A stretch of DNA of 64,000 nt from Desulfarculaceae bacterium. GTDB lineage: Bacteria > Desulfobacterota > Desulfarculia > Desulfarculales > Desulfarculaceae. Position 1 is the first letter of the stretch. Each line of letters starts with the position of its first letter. A program made the position numbers and the translations under genes. Below the pieces are notes generated by a model that was given only the letters and a program-made list of their open reading frames with translations, ran no database searches and was not told where the DNA came from. The DNA lies in contig JAIPEN010000004.1 in assembly GCA_021737145.1 (NCBI GenBank), forward strand, positions 248,001 through 312,000, read 5' to 3'. Of the stretch, positions 15,254 to 23,989 are shown piece after piece.

Positions 15254-16150
15254 TTGGCCGCCGCTCATACGCCCAAAATGTGTCTGATCCACAACCCCCA
15301 GGCGGGACGGGGCAAGGCCCCGGCCGCGGCCGCGCGCCTGCGCGAGGCCCTGGCCAAGGCGGGGCTGGCACCACGGGAGCTGACCACCCGGGGGCGGGGC
15401 CATGCCGAGGAGTTGGTGTCCCAGGCGGTGGAGCGCGGGGTGGACACGGTGATCGTGGTGGGCGGCGACGGCACCATGCACGAGGCGGCCCAGGCCCTGG
15501 CCCACAGCCAGGCGGCCCTGGCCCCCCTGCCCGCCGGGCGCTGCAACGACTTCTGCCGGGCCCTGGGCGCGGGCAACGATCCCGAGGCCCTGGTGGCCTC
15601 GCTGAAGGGCGGTGGCCGCCGGGTGGTGGACCTGGTCCGGGTGAACGGCCGGATCTACTGCACCGTGGGCGCGGTGGGTTTCGACGCGGTGGTCAGCCGC
15701 TTCGTGGACACCATGAAGGCCCCCCTGTGGGGCACCCCGGCCTATCTCTACGCGGTGTTGCGCATGCTCACCCGCTATCAGCCGCCCCAGGCCTCCCTGG
15801 TGTGGGACGACGGGCAGTACCACGGGCCGCTGTTCCTGGTGGCCCTGGGCAACACGCCCTCCTACGGCAACAACATCCGGGTGACTCCCCATGCCAAGGC
15901 CGACGACGGCCTGCTGGACATCTGCCTGGTCACCCCGCTCAACCTGCTCAAGATAATGGCGGTGCTGCCCCTTGCCCTGCAGGGCAAGCACGGCCGGGTG
16001 GCTGAGGTGAGTTTTTTGCGCACCAGCCGCATGGAGCTGAGCTTCGACCGGCCCATGGAGATGTGGGCCGACGGCGAGCCCGTGGCCGGCTCGCCCCTGA
16101 GCGTGGAGATACTGCCCCAGGCCATGACCGTGGTCAGCGCCCCGGCCTAG
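15254..16150 (+). CDS. diacylglycerol kinase-family lipid kinase
   Basis: 298 residues of the YegS/DgkB/sphingosine-kinase family, which phosphorylates lipid alcohols at the membrane. The N-terminal NPQAGRGKA and the catalytic glycine-rich VVGGDGTMHE (about residue 73) are diagnostic. Further family motifs are PAGRCNDF and the C-terminal DGEPV. TTG 15254 is chosen because GGGGAG lies nine bases upstream; the later in-frame ATG at 15278 has none. The exact lipid substrate cannot be told from sequence. Confidence 0.88.
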   Translation: MAAAHTPKMCLIHNPQAGRGKAPAAAARLREALAKAGLAPRELTTRGRGHAEELVSQAVERGVDTVIVVGGDGTMHEAAQALAHSQAALAPLPAGRCNDFCRALGAGNDPEALVASLKGGGRRVVDLVRVNGRIYCTVGAVGFDAVVSRFVDTMKAPLWGTPAYLYAVLRMLTRYQPPQASLVWDDGQYHGPLFLVALGNTPSYGNNIRVTPHAKADDGLLDICLVTPLNLLKIMAVLPLALQGKHGRVAEVSFLRTSRMELSFDRPMEMWADGEPVAGSPLSVEILPQAMTVVSAPA

Positions 16151-16253
16151 CCCGCCCGGCCGCGCCACTTGGAGCGGCTTTCCGGCAACATCTTCCTGGC
16201 CCCTGGCCCCGAGGGCATAGTATGCTGCGCCTCATCCGCCAGAGAGGGGCACC

Positions 16254-17234
16254 ATGCACAAAACAATTTTCAGCGCCATCCTTGTCCTGATTCTCCTGGC
16301 CGCGCCCTTGGCTGCTTTGGCCGCGCCCCTGCGCCTGGCCGTGGTGACCAAGCCGGGCTCGGCCCAGAACTTCTGCGCGGAATACTTCGCCCGTTTGCTG
16401 GACCGGGAAAGCCACGGCAGCCTGGCCACGAAGGTTTTCCACTCCGGGGCCATGGGCGACGAGACCCAGATACTGACCAAAGTGCGCTCCGGCGAGCTGG
16501 AGCTGTGCGTGGTCACCACCGGGCCCTTTGACTCCCTGGCCCCCCAGGCGCGGGCGGTGGAGTATCCCTTTTTGTTCGAGAGCTTCAAGCAGGTGGACCG
16601 GGTGCTGCAAGGCCCGGCGGGCAGGAAGCTGCTGGCCTCCCTGGACGGCGCCGGCTTCCAGGGTTTGGCCTTTGCGGAGAACGGCTTCCGCAACCTGACC
16701 AACAACCTGCGGCCAATAAAGCGGGCCGCTGACCTCAAGGGCCTGCGCATCCGGGTGATGGAATCCGAGTTGCAGACCGCCCTGTGGCGCGACCTGGGGG
16801 CCGTGCCCCTGCCCCACCCCTGGCCCATCAACAACCTGCTGGCCTCGGGCAAGGTGGACGGCCAGGAGAACCCCCTGGGGGTGATCTGGAAGTACCGGCT
16901 GGACAAGGTGCAGAAGTATCTGAGCCTGACCCGCCACGTGTACTCGGCCCACATCTGCGCAGCCAACCCGGCCTGGTTCCAGGCCCTGCCCCCGGCGGAC
17001 CGCAAGCTGGTGGCCGAGTGCATGACCCAGGCCGCGGCCTTGCAGCGGGCGGACAACCGACGCCAGGTGGCCGCCTATCTGGCCAAGCTGAAAAAGGCGG
17101 GCATGCAGGTGGTGGAAAAGCCGGACCGGGCCTCTTTCCAAAAGCTCGCCGCGCCCATCGCCTCCTCGCCCCTGTTCGCCGCGCCCCAGGTGGCGGCCAC
17201 GCTGCAAACCTTTAAACAGGCCCTGCGTCCCTAG
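16254..17234 (+). CDS. TRAP transporter substrate-binding protein (DctP family)
   Basis: 326 residues. A signal peptide (cleavage after ALA, about residue 23) is followed by the DctP fold. Visible family features are the early FHSGAMGDETQILTKVRSGELEL and the RIRVMES segment holding the conserved ligand-binding Arg, followed by PLPHPWP and KVDGQENP. It would deliver an organic acid to a TRAP permease. No DctQM permease genes are adjacent, so the partner must be elsewhere. It is followed by a carrier of another family on the same strand. Confidence 0.88.
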   Translation: MHKTIFSAILVLILLAAPLAALAAPLRLAVVTKPGSAQNFCAEYFARLLDRESHGSLATKVFHSGAMGDETQILTKVRSGELELCVVTTGPFDSLAPQARAVEYPFLFESFKQVDRVLQGPAGRKLLASLDGAGFQGLAFAENGFRNLTNNLRPIKRAADLKGLRIRVMESELQTALWRDLGAVPLPHPWPINNLLASGKVDGQENPLGVIWKYRLDKVQKYLSLTRHVYSAHICAANPAWFQALPPADRKLVAECMTQAAALQRADNRRQVAAYLAKLKKAGMQVVEKPDRASFQKLAAPIASSPLFAAPQVAATLQTFKQALRP

Positions 17235-17263
17235 GACGATCCTCCGGGCCTCGTCGGGCAACC

Positions 17264-18454
17264 TTGAGTCAGCTCGAACCCAAATACCGCTCCCTGGCGG
17301 CCGCCTGTCTGGCCATCTTCATGCCGGGCGCCCTGGCCTTCGGCTTCCCCGGGGTCATGGCCTCCCACTGGCAGGCGGCCTTTGGGGCCAGCCGGGCGGA
17401 CATCGGCCAGATCATCTTTTTCATGCTGGCCGGGGTGGCCTTGATCACCTACCTGGCCGGCCGCTGGCAGGAAAGCTGGGGCCCCGGCCGCGTGGTGGTG
17501 CTGGGTTCGCTGCTGGGCGCGGCGGCCAACCTTTTGCTCATCTGGGCCCAGGGCATGGCCGAGGTCTACCTCTGGGCCATGGCCAACGGCATGTACGGCG
17601 GCTGCGTGATCATACCCGCCCTGTCGGTGGTCCAGCGTTGGTTCGCGGCCAACAAGGGGCTGGCCGCCGGCTTGGTGAGCATGGTCTTCGGACTGGGCGG
17701 CGCGCTCACCGCCCCGCTGTTCACCTGGGCCCTGGCCGCCATGGGCCCCCGCTGGATGTGCCTGGCCCTGGCCCTGGTGGTGCTGCTGGCGGGCCTGCTT
17801 TTGGCCCCCCTGCTGCGCTTCCCGGCCTCGCCGCCCCCAGCGCCGGGCCCGGCCGGAGCCGCCCCCCGGGCCGGAGTGGGCCGGGCGCTGACCAGCCTGT
17901 CCTTTTGGGCCCTGTGGCTCACCTGGGCCCTGGGCGGGGCGGCGGGCATCGCCATGGTCACCCTGTCCACCACCTTTGGCCTGGCCCGGGGCCTGGACCT
18001 GCCCACGGCGGTGATCATCCTCACCTGCTTCAACCTGACCAACGGCTTCAGCCGCCTGCTCAGCGGATGGGTGTCCGACCACATCGGGCGCAACATCACC
18101 ATGGCCGCGACCTTCTTGGCGGCCGGAGCAGCTTTTTTCCTATTGAACCAATTCAGCGGGCTGGCGGCCTGGGCCGGGTTGGCGGCGGTGATCGGCTTTG
18201 CCTTTGGCACCCTGTTTTCGGTCAGCGTTCCCTTGACCGCCGACTGCTTCGGGCTGGAGCATTTCGGGGCCGTCTTCGGGCTGGTGTTCACGGCCTACGG
18301 GTTCGTGGCCGGGGCCCTGGGGCCCTGGCTGGCGGGGCATCTGCTGGATTTGAGCGGGGGTGATTTCGGCCTGGTGTTCGGCTACCTGGGCGGCTTCATG
18401 CTGGCCTCGGCCGGGCTGATCATGCTGGTGCGGCCTCTCAAGACCGCGGGCTAA
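17264..18454 (+). CDS. MFS transporter, OFA (oxalate/formate antiporter-like) family
   Basis: 396 residues with about 12 membrane helices. The motif between helices 2 and 3 is replaced by AGRWQESWGPG, and NGMYGG plus the loop SGWVSDHIGRN are typical of OFA/monocarboxylate-type MFS carriers. The start is TTG 17264, 29 bp after the TRAP binding protein, so the two may be co-transcribed. The substrate is probably a small carboxylate. The 3' end overlaps the convergent DUF134 gene by four bases. Confidence 0.82.
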   Translation: MSQLEPKYRSLAAACLAIFMPGALAFGFPGVMASHWQAAFGASRADIGQIIFFMLAGVALITYLAGRWQESWGPGRVVVLGSLLGAAANLLLIWAQGMAEVYLWAMANGMYGGCVIIPALSVVQRWFAANKGLAAGLVSMVFGLGGALTAPLFTWALAAMGPRWMCLALALVVLLAGLLLAPLLRFPASPPPAPGPAGAAPRAGVGRALTSLSFWALWLTWALGGAAGIAMVTLSTTFGLARGLDLPTAVIILTCFNLTNGFSRLLSGWVSDHIGRNITMAATFLAAGAAFFLLNQFSGLAAWAGLAAVIGFAFGTLFSVSVPLTADCFGLEHFGAVFGLVFTAYGFVAGALGPWLAGHLLDLSGGDFGLVFGYLGGFMLASAGLIMLVRPLKTAG

Positions 18455-18744
18455 AGAATCTCGCCCTCCTGCTGGGTGAAGACCAGGGCCCCGCCCTCCA
18501 CCAGGGCGCGGGCCACCTTGCCCCGGGCCTGCTTGACCAGGCGCTGCACCGTGCCCCGGCTGACCCCCATGCGCCGCCCGGCCTCCTGCTGGGTCAGGCC
18601 CTCCATGTCGCAGAGCCGGAGCGCTTCCAGCTCGTCGGGAAACAGGCGTATCTGCTCCAGGGTGTGCACCGGCACCCCGGCCGGATGATAGGCCTGGCCG
18701 CAGAAGGTGCAGCCGCAGGAGCGGGGTTTGCGAGGGCGGGCCAT
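18451..18744 (-). CDS. DUF134 family predicted DNA-binding protein
   Basis: 97 residues. The signature RPRKPR at the start, AYHPAGVPVHTLE, DELEALRLCD and the sigma70-region-4-like HTH (TQQEAGRRMGVSRGTVQRLV) identify the DUF134 (COG1342) family. These are small regulators with an N-terminal Cys pair (CGCTFC), here possibly metal-binding. The ATG at 18744 has both GGAG and GAGG upstream. It follows the DUF255 protein by five bases and is likely co-transcribed. Confidence 0.88.
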   Translation of the reverse strand: MARPRKPRSCGCTFCGQAYHPAGVPVHTLEQIRLFPDELEALRLCDMEGLTQQEAGRRMGVSRGTVQRLVKQARGKVARALVEGGALVFTQQEGEIL

Positions 18745-18749
18745 CGCCT

Positions 18750-20798
18750 CTACTCCAGGACCATGTCGGCCGGGTCGTTGACCGGGCTTTGGCAGGCATG
18801 GCCGGTGCACACGAAGGCCGTGGCCCCGGAACCCACCTGCTCCATTTCCACGGCATAGGGAGCCAGGGCTCCCACGCGGGCGCCATCGGCCCCGGCGTCC
18901 TTGAACAGCACCACGCGGTGAGGCGCGAAGCCCTCCAGGGCCCGGGTGATGAGCGCCTCGGTGCGCTCATCGCCGCGCTTGCCCACCACCACCACCTCCT
19001 GGCCCGGGCTCAGGGAGAAGTCCAGGGCGTTCATCAGGTGGGTGTAGGCCATGGGCTGGCCTTCCACCAAGCCGGCAAAGGCCTTGAACACGCCCTCGGC
19101 CCGCTCCTCCAGCTCCACCGAGCCAACCAGGCGGCCCAGGCGCAACAGGTTCAGGGCCATGGCCGAGTTTCCCGAGGGCAGGGCCCCGTCGTAGATCTCC
19201 TTGTCCCTGAAGATCAGGTCCTCGCCGCCGGCGGGCGTATAAAAGTAGCCGCCCTTGTCCGCGTCCTCGAACAGGCGATGGGTCAGCTCGGCCAGGTCCA
19301 GGGCCCGCTCCAAGTGGCGGGTCTCGAGGCCGCTCTGGTGCAGCTCGATGAGCCCCCAGAGATAAAAGGCGTAATCGTCCAGATAGCCCTGGCCCGCCAG
19401 GTGCCCTTCCCGCCAGCGCCGGGCCAGGCGGCCGTTGCCGTCGCGCAGCTCGGCCTCGATGAACTCCGCCGCCCGCTCGGCGGCCTCCAGGTAGCTGGGC
19501 TGGTTCAGGGCCCGGGCCCCGATGGCCAGGGCCGCGATCATCAGGCCGTTCCAGGAGGCGATGATCTTGTCGTCCTTGAGCGGGTGCACCCGCTTTTCCC
19601 GCGCCGCGAACAGCCCCTCCCGGGCCTCATTCAGCTTGGCGGCCAGGTCCCCGGGCTCCAGGCCCTCGTCCCCGGCCAGCTCCTCCAGGGAGCTGGTCAG
19701 GTGCGGTATGGAGCGGCCGTGCTCGAAGTTGCCCTGGTCGGTGACGTTGTAGGCCCGGCAGAACAGGCCGCCCAGCTCCGGGCCCAGCACATCCGCCACC
19801 TGGTCCGGGGTCCACACGTAGAACAGGCCCTCCTCGCCCTCGCTGTCCGCGTCCTCGGCCGAGTAGAACCCGCCTCCGGGCGAGGTCATGTCCCGGAGCA
19901 CGTAGGCGAAAACCTGGCGGGCCGCCTGAGCAAAGCCCTCCTCGCCGGTGAGCTGAAAAGCCTCGCACAGGGCCATGGCCATGAGGGCCTGATCGTAGAG
20001 CATCTTCTCGAAGTGGGGCACCAGCCACTGGGCGTCCACCGAGTAGCGGTGAAAGCCCAGGCCCACCTGGTCGAAGATGCCGCCCCGCCACATCCGGTCC
20101 AGGGTGGTCTGCACCATGCTCAGGGCTTTGCCGCCGGGCACGCGCAGATGCCAGCGCAGCAGATAGGTTAGGTGGTGCGGGGTGGGAAACTTGGGCGCCG
20201 CGCCAAAGCCGCCGTGCTTGGGGTCGTAGATGCCCGCCAGGCCCGCGGCAGCCTGGCCCAGGGCGGTCTGGCCCAGTTGGCCTGGCTCGGGAGCGCCGTG
20301 GCTTTGCAGGGCCTGGATTATCTGCTCGCTGGCCGAGATCATCTTGACCCGCTCCGGGCTCTTCCAGCGGCGGGAGAGCTCGGTGAGCACCGGGATGAAG
20401 CCGGGCATGCCCTGGCGGGTGTTCTTGGGAAAATAGGTGCCCGCGTAAAAGGGCTTGCCCTCCGGCGTGAGCCACACGCTCAGCGGCCAGCCCCCCCGAC
20501 CGGTCAGGGTCTGGCACACGGCCATGTAAACCCCGTCCAGGTCGGGCCGCTCCTCGCGGTCCACCTTGATGGCCACGTAGTCCCGGTTCAACAGGGCGGC
20601 CACCTCCGGGTCCTCGAAGGACTCGTGGGCCATGACGTGGCACCAATGGCAGGTGGCATAGCCGATGGACAAGAAGATCGGCTTGTCCTCGGCCTTGGCC
20701 TGGGCCCGGGCCGCCTCGTCCCAAGGCTGCCAGTCCACCGGGTTGTTGGCGTGTTGCAAAAGATAGGGGCTTTTTTCCTGGGCCAGGCGGTTGGCCAT
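18750..20798 (-). CDS. DUF255/thioredoxin-domain protein (YyaL/SPATA20 family)
   Basis: 682 residues, the normal family length. The N-terminal ~160 residues are the DUF255 thioredoxin-like domain, with [14 protein letters not shown] and the CxxC-type motif [14 protein letters not shown]. The remainder is an alpha/alpha barrel resembling glycosidases or N-acylglucosamine epimerases ([26 protein letters not shown]). The cellular role of this widespread cytoplasmic family is unsettled. It heads a two-gene operon with DUF134. Confidence 0.9.
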   Translation of the reverse strand: MANRLAQEKSPYLLQHANNPVDWQPWDEAARAQAKAEDKPIFLSIGYATCHWCHVMAHESFEDPEVAALLNRDYVAIKVDREERPDLDGVYMAVCQTLTGRGGWPLSVWLTPEGKPFYAGTYFPKNTRQGMPGFIPVLTELSRRWKSPERVKMISASEQIIQALQSHGAPEPGQLGQTALGQAAAGLAGIYDPKHGGFGAAPKFPTPHHLTYLLRWHLRVPGGKALSMVQTTLDRMWRGGIFDQVGLGFHRYSVDAQWLVPHFEKMLYDQALMAMALCEAFQLTGEEGFAQAARQVFAYVLRDMTSPGGGFYSAEDADSEGEEGLFYVWTPDQVADVLGPELGGLFCRAYNVTDQGNFEHGRSIPHLTSSLEELAGDEGLEPGDLAAKLNEAREGLFAAREKRVHPLKDDKIIASWNGLMIAALAIGARALNQPSYLEAAERAAEFIEAELRDGNGRLARRWREGHLAGQGYLDDYAFYLWGLIELHQSGLETRHLERALDLAELTHRLFEDADKGGYFYTPAGGEDLIFRDKEIYDGALPSGNSAMALNLLRLGRLVGSVELEERAEGVFKAFAGLVEGQPMAYTHLMNALDFSLSPGQEVVVVGKRGDERTEALITRALEGFAPHRVVLFKDAGADGARVGALAPYAVEMEQVGSGATAFVCTGHACQSPVNDPADMVLE

Positions 20799-20876
20799 GC
20801 TCGCTCGCTTCCGGGGGCTCTGGGATGAAAAGCAGCGGCGGGCCGGGGGGCGGCCCGCCGGTTCGGCGGGGAGGGC

Positions 20877-21062
20877 CTAGTCCTCCTCCTCGGCCTCCTT
20901 CACCGTGCCCTTGTGCTTGTGGCCACAGGCCGGGCACACGATGTCGATCTCGGCCTCGTCGCCGATGAACTTCTCGCGAAGCTTCTCCGGGCCCAGGAAG
21001 CTGACATCCCCACAGGCGCACTGGGGGCATTCGGCGTGAACCATGTATTTTCTCTTGGACAT
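20877..21062 (-). CDS. 61-aa zinc-ribbon protein
   Basis: ATG at 21062 with AAGGAGAG seven bases upstream. The protein has CPQCACG near residue 12 and CPACGHKHKG near residue 43, the four-cysteine pattern of a zinc ribbon, and an acidic tail. No specific family is recognised. It stands alone between convergent and divergent neighbours, with an AT-rich upstream region. Confidence 0.7.
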   Translation of the reverse strand: MSKRKYMVHAECPQCACGDVSFLGPEKLREKFIGDEAEIDIVCPACGHKHKGTVKEAEEED

Positions 21063-21240
21063 GCAAACTCTCCTTGCAGGATGGGCGTTGGAATATAAAT
21101 CCAAGGTTGCATATTTATTGTACACATCCCGGCCGGATGGCCCAAGCACTGTCCCGGCCTTGACCCTCATCGCCGTGGTCGGGCATGCTGAAGGCAAGCG
21201 GTGATTCCCCCTTGGTCCGGGAGAGGTTGGAGAGCACCCC

Positions 21241-21720
21241 ATGAAAGTCCTGCTTGTTTGTTGCGCGGCCCTGGCCCTGCTTTTGGGCACGGGCCCGGGC
21301 GCCGTGGGCCAGGGCAAGGCGCCCCCGCCCGAGGCCAAGGCCCTCTGGGCCCACATCACCCAGGGCTCGCCCTACACCTCCTGGGGCTCCTGGCCCGACT
21401 ACCAGGGGGCGCAGCGGGCCCGCTCCCCCCACGGCCCCATGAACCGGGTGTTCGTCAACCAGGCCGGCCTGGATTCGGCCAAGCCGCCGGTGGCCCACGG
21501 AACCATCGAGGTCAAGGCGGTGGAGAACGCCCAGGGCAAGCTCAAGGGCCTGGTGGTGATGTACAAGTTCAAGGGCTACAACCCCAAGGCCGGGGATTGG
21601 TTCTGGGTCCGCTATAGCCCCGAGGGACAAGTTATGGCCGAGGGCAAGCCCACGGGCTGCATCCGCTGCCACTCGGTATTGGCCGACAACGACTACATAA
21701 TGGTGCACTACTTCCGTTAG
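21241..21720 (+). CDS. exported cytochrome P460-like c-type heme protein
   Basis: 159 residues with a signal peptide (about 1-23). The body fits the cytochrome P460/c'-beta fold: GSWPDYQGAQRARSPHGPMNRVFVN, VVMYKFKGYNPKAGDWFWVRY, then the C-terminal heme-attachment motif CIRCH near residue 141. Periplasmic; family members handle hydroxylamine or nitric oxide. The following membrane gene, 9 bp downstream, is probably its partner. Confidence 0.85.
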   Translation: MKVLLVCCAALALLLGTGPGAVGQGKAPPPEAKALWAHITQGSPYTSWGSWPDYQGAQRARSPHGPMNRVFVNQAGLDSAKPPVAHGTIEVKAVENAQGKLKGLVVMYKFKGYNPKAGDWFWVRYSPEGQVMAEGKPTGCIRCHSVLADNDYIMVHYFR

Positions 21721-21729
21721 CAGGCGCTT

Positions 21730-22167
21730 ATGAACCCCATGAATCTGGTAATTATCCATCCCGCCTGGCAGGTGGTCTTCACCCTGCTGGGGCTCTACGC
21801 GGCCTGGCTGGGACTAAAGCGCCTGCGCTCGCTGCATCTGGGCCGAAGCGTGGCCTTTCCCCGGTCCCGCCACATCCTGGTGGGCAAGGCAACCCTGGTA
21901 GGCATCATCCTGGGCGCCGTGGGCGGAGCGGTCATGGTGCGCTGGATGTGGCGCGGCTGGCTGGTCACCGGCCCCCACGCCTGGCTGGGGGTGGCGGTGG
22001 TGGTCCTGGCCCTGGCCGGCCTGGCGATGGGGCTGTACCTGGAGCGCCATCCCGGCGGAAGCAAAGGACTTTCCCTGACCCACGGCCTGGTCAACCTGCT
22101 GGTGCTGGCCCTGTGCCTGGTGCAGTTTTATTTGGGAGACCACATCCTGGACGCCCTGGGGGATTAA
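21730..22167 (+). CDS. four-helix membrane protein, DUF4079/cytochrome b561-like
   Basis: 145 residues with four hydrophobic segments (about 10-30, 55-75, 85-107, 120-140) and several His residues at helix ends (IIHPAWQ, HILVGK, GPHAWLG, LTHGLVN). That pattern would fit a heme-b binding membrane electron-transfer protein of the DUF4079 type. Co-transcription with the P460-like gene suggests it exchanges electrons with that protein in the membrane. Exact family membership is uncertain. Confidence 0.6.
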   Translation: MNPMNLVIIHPAWQVVFTLLGLYAAWLGLKRLRSLHLGRSVAFPRSRHILVGKATLVGIILGAVGGAVMVRWMWRGWLVTGPHAWLGVAVVVLALAGLAMGLYLERHPGGSKGLSLTHGLVNLLVLALCLVQFYLGDHILDALGD

Positions 22168-22245
22168 GCCTCGTTGACAGCCGGAGCGGCCCGCCCTAGA
22201 CTCTCCTAAAGCAACACCCAACCTCGGTATTTGAACGGCGGTTTC

Positions 22246-22881
22246 ATGCCTCTGATGATGTCCACGGCCAACCTGATCACCCTGCTGCGCCTGCCCCTGC
22301 TGATCCTGGTGGTGGCGCTGCTCTACATCCCCGGCGCCTGGCCCTCGTTCCTGGCCCTGTTCCTGTTGCCGGTGCTCTATCTCATGGACTGGCTGGACGG
22401 TTACGTGGCCCGTTTCAAGGACGAGGTCACCGATCTGGGCAGCGTGTTGGACATCGCGGTGGACCGGGTGGTGGAAAACGTCCTGTGGATCGTTTTCGTG
22501 CACCTGGGCGCGGTGCCCTTGTGGGTGGGCCTGGTGTTCATCATGCGCTCCTTCCTGGTGGACGGCCTTCGGGAGTTCGCCCTGGTCAAGGGCTACAGCG
22601 CCTTTGGCATGATGAGCTCGCCCCTGGGCAAGTTTCTGGTGGCCGGACGCTTCATGCGCGGGCTCTACGGCCTGGCCAAGGGCCTGGCCTTCGGCGGCCT
22701 GGCCCTGTGCCAGGCGCTCACCGCCCTGGGGCCCGAGGCGGTTAGGCAGATGGAGTTCTTTTTCTGGCTGACTCCGGTTCTGGTATATTTGTCCGTGTTC
22801 CTTTGCATCTTGCGGGGCGTGCCGGTGCTGTATGATATCCGCAGCATCCTGGAGCAGTCCCCGCCGCCCAAACAGGAGTGA
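22246..22881 (+). CDS. CDP-alcohol phosphatidyltransferase
   Basis: About 211 residues, multi-spanning. The family signature D-G-x2-A-R-x8-G-x3-D-x3-D is intact (Asp51, Gly52, Ala55, Arg56, Gly65, Asp69, Asp73 from ATG 22246). It transfers a phosphatidyl group from CDP-diacylglycerol to an alcohol such as glycerol-3-phosphate in the inner membrane. The start is uncertain among TTG 22231 and ATGs at 22246, 22255 and 22258. The next gene, a HAD phosphatase with overlapping stop, could dephosphorylate its product. Confidence 0.88.
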   Translation: MPLMMSTANLITLLRLPLLILVVALLYIPGAWPSFLALFLLPVLYLMDWLDGYVARFKDEVTDLGSVLDIAVDRVVENVLWIVFVHLGAVPLWVGLVFIMRSFLVDGLREFALVKGYSAFGMMSSPLGKFLVAGRFMRGLYGLAKGLAFGGLALCQALTALGPEAVRQMEFFFWLTPVLVYLSVFLCILRGVPVLYDIRSILEQSPPPKQE

Positions 22882-22892
22882 GACTGGTCTGC

Positions 22893-23537
22893 ATGGGCCA
22901 ACCCGCCGCCATATTCGACGTGGACCGCACCCTGGTGGTGCCCACCTCCATGGAAAAGGTATTCGTGCCTTTTCTCATCCGCAGGCGCTATCTGCGCGCC
23001 CCGGACCTGGCCCGCTATCTGATCTACATGGCCAGGGGCCTGGGTCACCACCACTCCACCATGCACAACAAGGCCCACCTGCAGGGCAAGGACCCAAGCG
23101 AGCTCCAGCGCTTGGCCGCCGAGTGTTTCCGCGACGAGATCATGCCCCGCATCAGCGACCAGGGCCGCCGCCAGGTGGCCGATCACCGGGCCAAGGGGCA
23201 TTTGGTGGTGCTGCTCTCGGGCACCCTGGAGCCCCTGGCCGATCAGCTCAAGCTGGAGCTGGGCGCGGACCTGGCCCTGGCCGCCCGCTTGGAGGTCAAG
23301 CAGGGCACCTTTTCCGGCGAGCTGGACGGGCAGCGGCCCTATGGCCAGGAAAAGGCCCGTCTGGTGCGGCGTCTGTGCCAGACCCACGGCATCGACCTGG
23401 CCAGCTCCTATGCCTACGGCGACCACCACTCGGACTATCCCCTGCTGTCCATGGTGGGCCACCCCCACGCGGTCAACCCGGACCACGGGCTCAAGGCGAA
23501 AGCCAAGGAACGCGGCTGGCCTATCCTCCATTTTTAA
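22893..23537 (+). CDS. HAD-IB family phosphatase (SerB-like)
   Basis: 214 residues. HAD motif I is FDVDRTL (Asp9 nucleophile, Asp11), motif II is LLSGT and motif IV is YGDHHSDYPLL. It is of subfamily IB, which contains phosphoserine and lysolipid phosphatases. Placement immediately after the phosphatidyltransferase suggests a phospholipid headgroup substrate such as phosphatidylglycerophosphate; this is inference. ATG 22893 is chosen; a GTG at 22878 overlapping the previous stop is an alternative. Confidence 0.85.
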   Translation: MGQPAAIFDVDRTLVVPTSMEKVFVPFLIRRRYLRAPDLARYLIYMARGLGHHHSTMHNKAHLQGKDPSELQRLAAECFRDEIMPRISDQGRRQVADHRAKGHLVVLLSGTLEPLADQLKLELGADLALAARLEVKQGTFSGELDGQRPYGQEKARLVRRLCQTHGIDLASSYAYGDHHSDYPLLSMVGHPHAVNPDHGLKAKAKERGWPILHF

Positions 23538-23989
23538 CAGAAGCGGCTTTGCCAGACGGCGGGATGCCGCGTTGCGGGCGTCCTTGTCGATCAGCGCCGC
23601 GCCGTGCCGTACCCCTTGTGCTCAGGCCTGCTTTTTCATTCCAGCAATAGCGGTCATGGCGAGGGCCGCCGCTCAACGTGGTTGGGAAAAAGAAAACCCT
23701 CTTGCGGCGGGCCGTGGCCATCTTCCTTGGTTTCGTCTCCCCTTTGGCAAAAAAAGGGCCCTTCGGTCGGGGCCCATGACGATCACCAGCGAAGATCGCC
23801 GCCGCGCCTCGCGATGAAGGCTATCGCTTTATTTTGTTTTATATTCGAGCCACCGAGCTTTGCCGGAGATGGTGGGCAGTCGTAAACCTGGGTCCTGCCA
23901 CGCGTTTAATGCCAAAATCCCATCGGCCTGAGTTTGCCAGGCTTCCCCCCCTAAGCTATATTGCAAGTACACTCAGGCGGGAGGCGGCC
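23538..23989. other. 452-bp intergenic stretch without a recognisable gene
   Basis: No ORF here has coding-like composition. A hairpin GGGCCC-N8-GGGCCC lies near 23756-23775. The first 30 bases resemble, imperfectly, the terminal repeat of the 208-bp element at 46314 (GGCTTTGCCAGACGGCG versus GGCTTCGCCAGACGCCG). It may be the decayed remains of a similar element. The UbiD promoter should lie in the last 100 bp, but I see no clear -35/-10 pair. Confidence 0.4.
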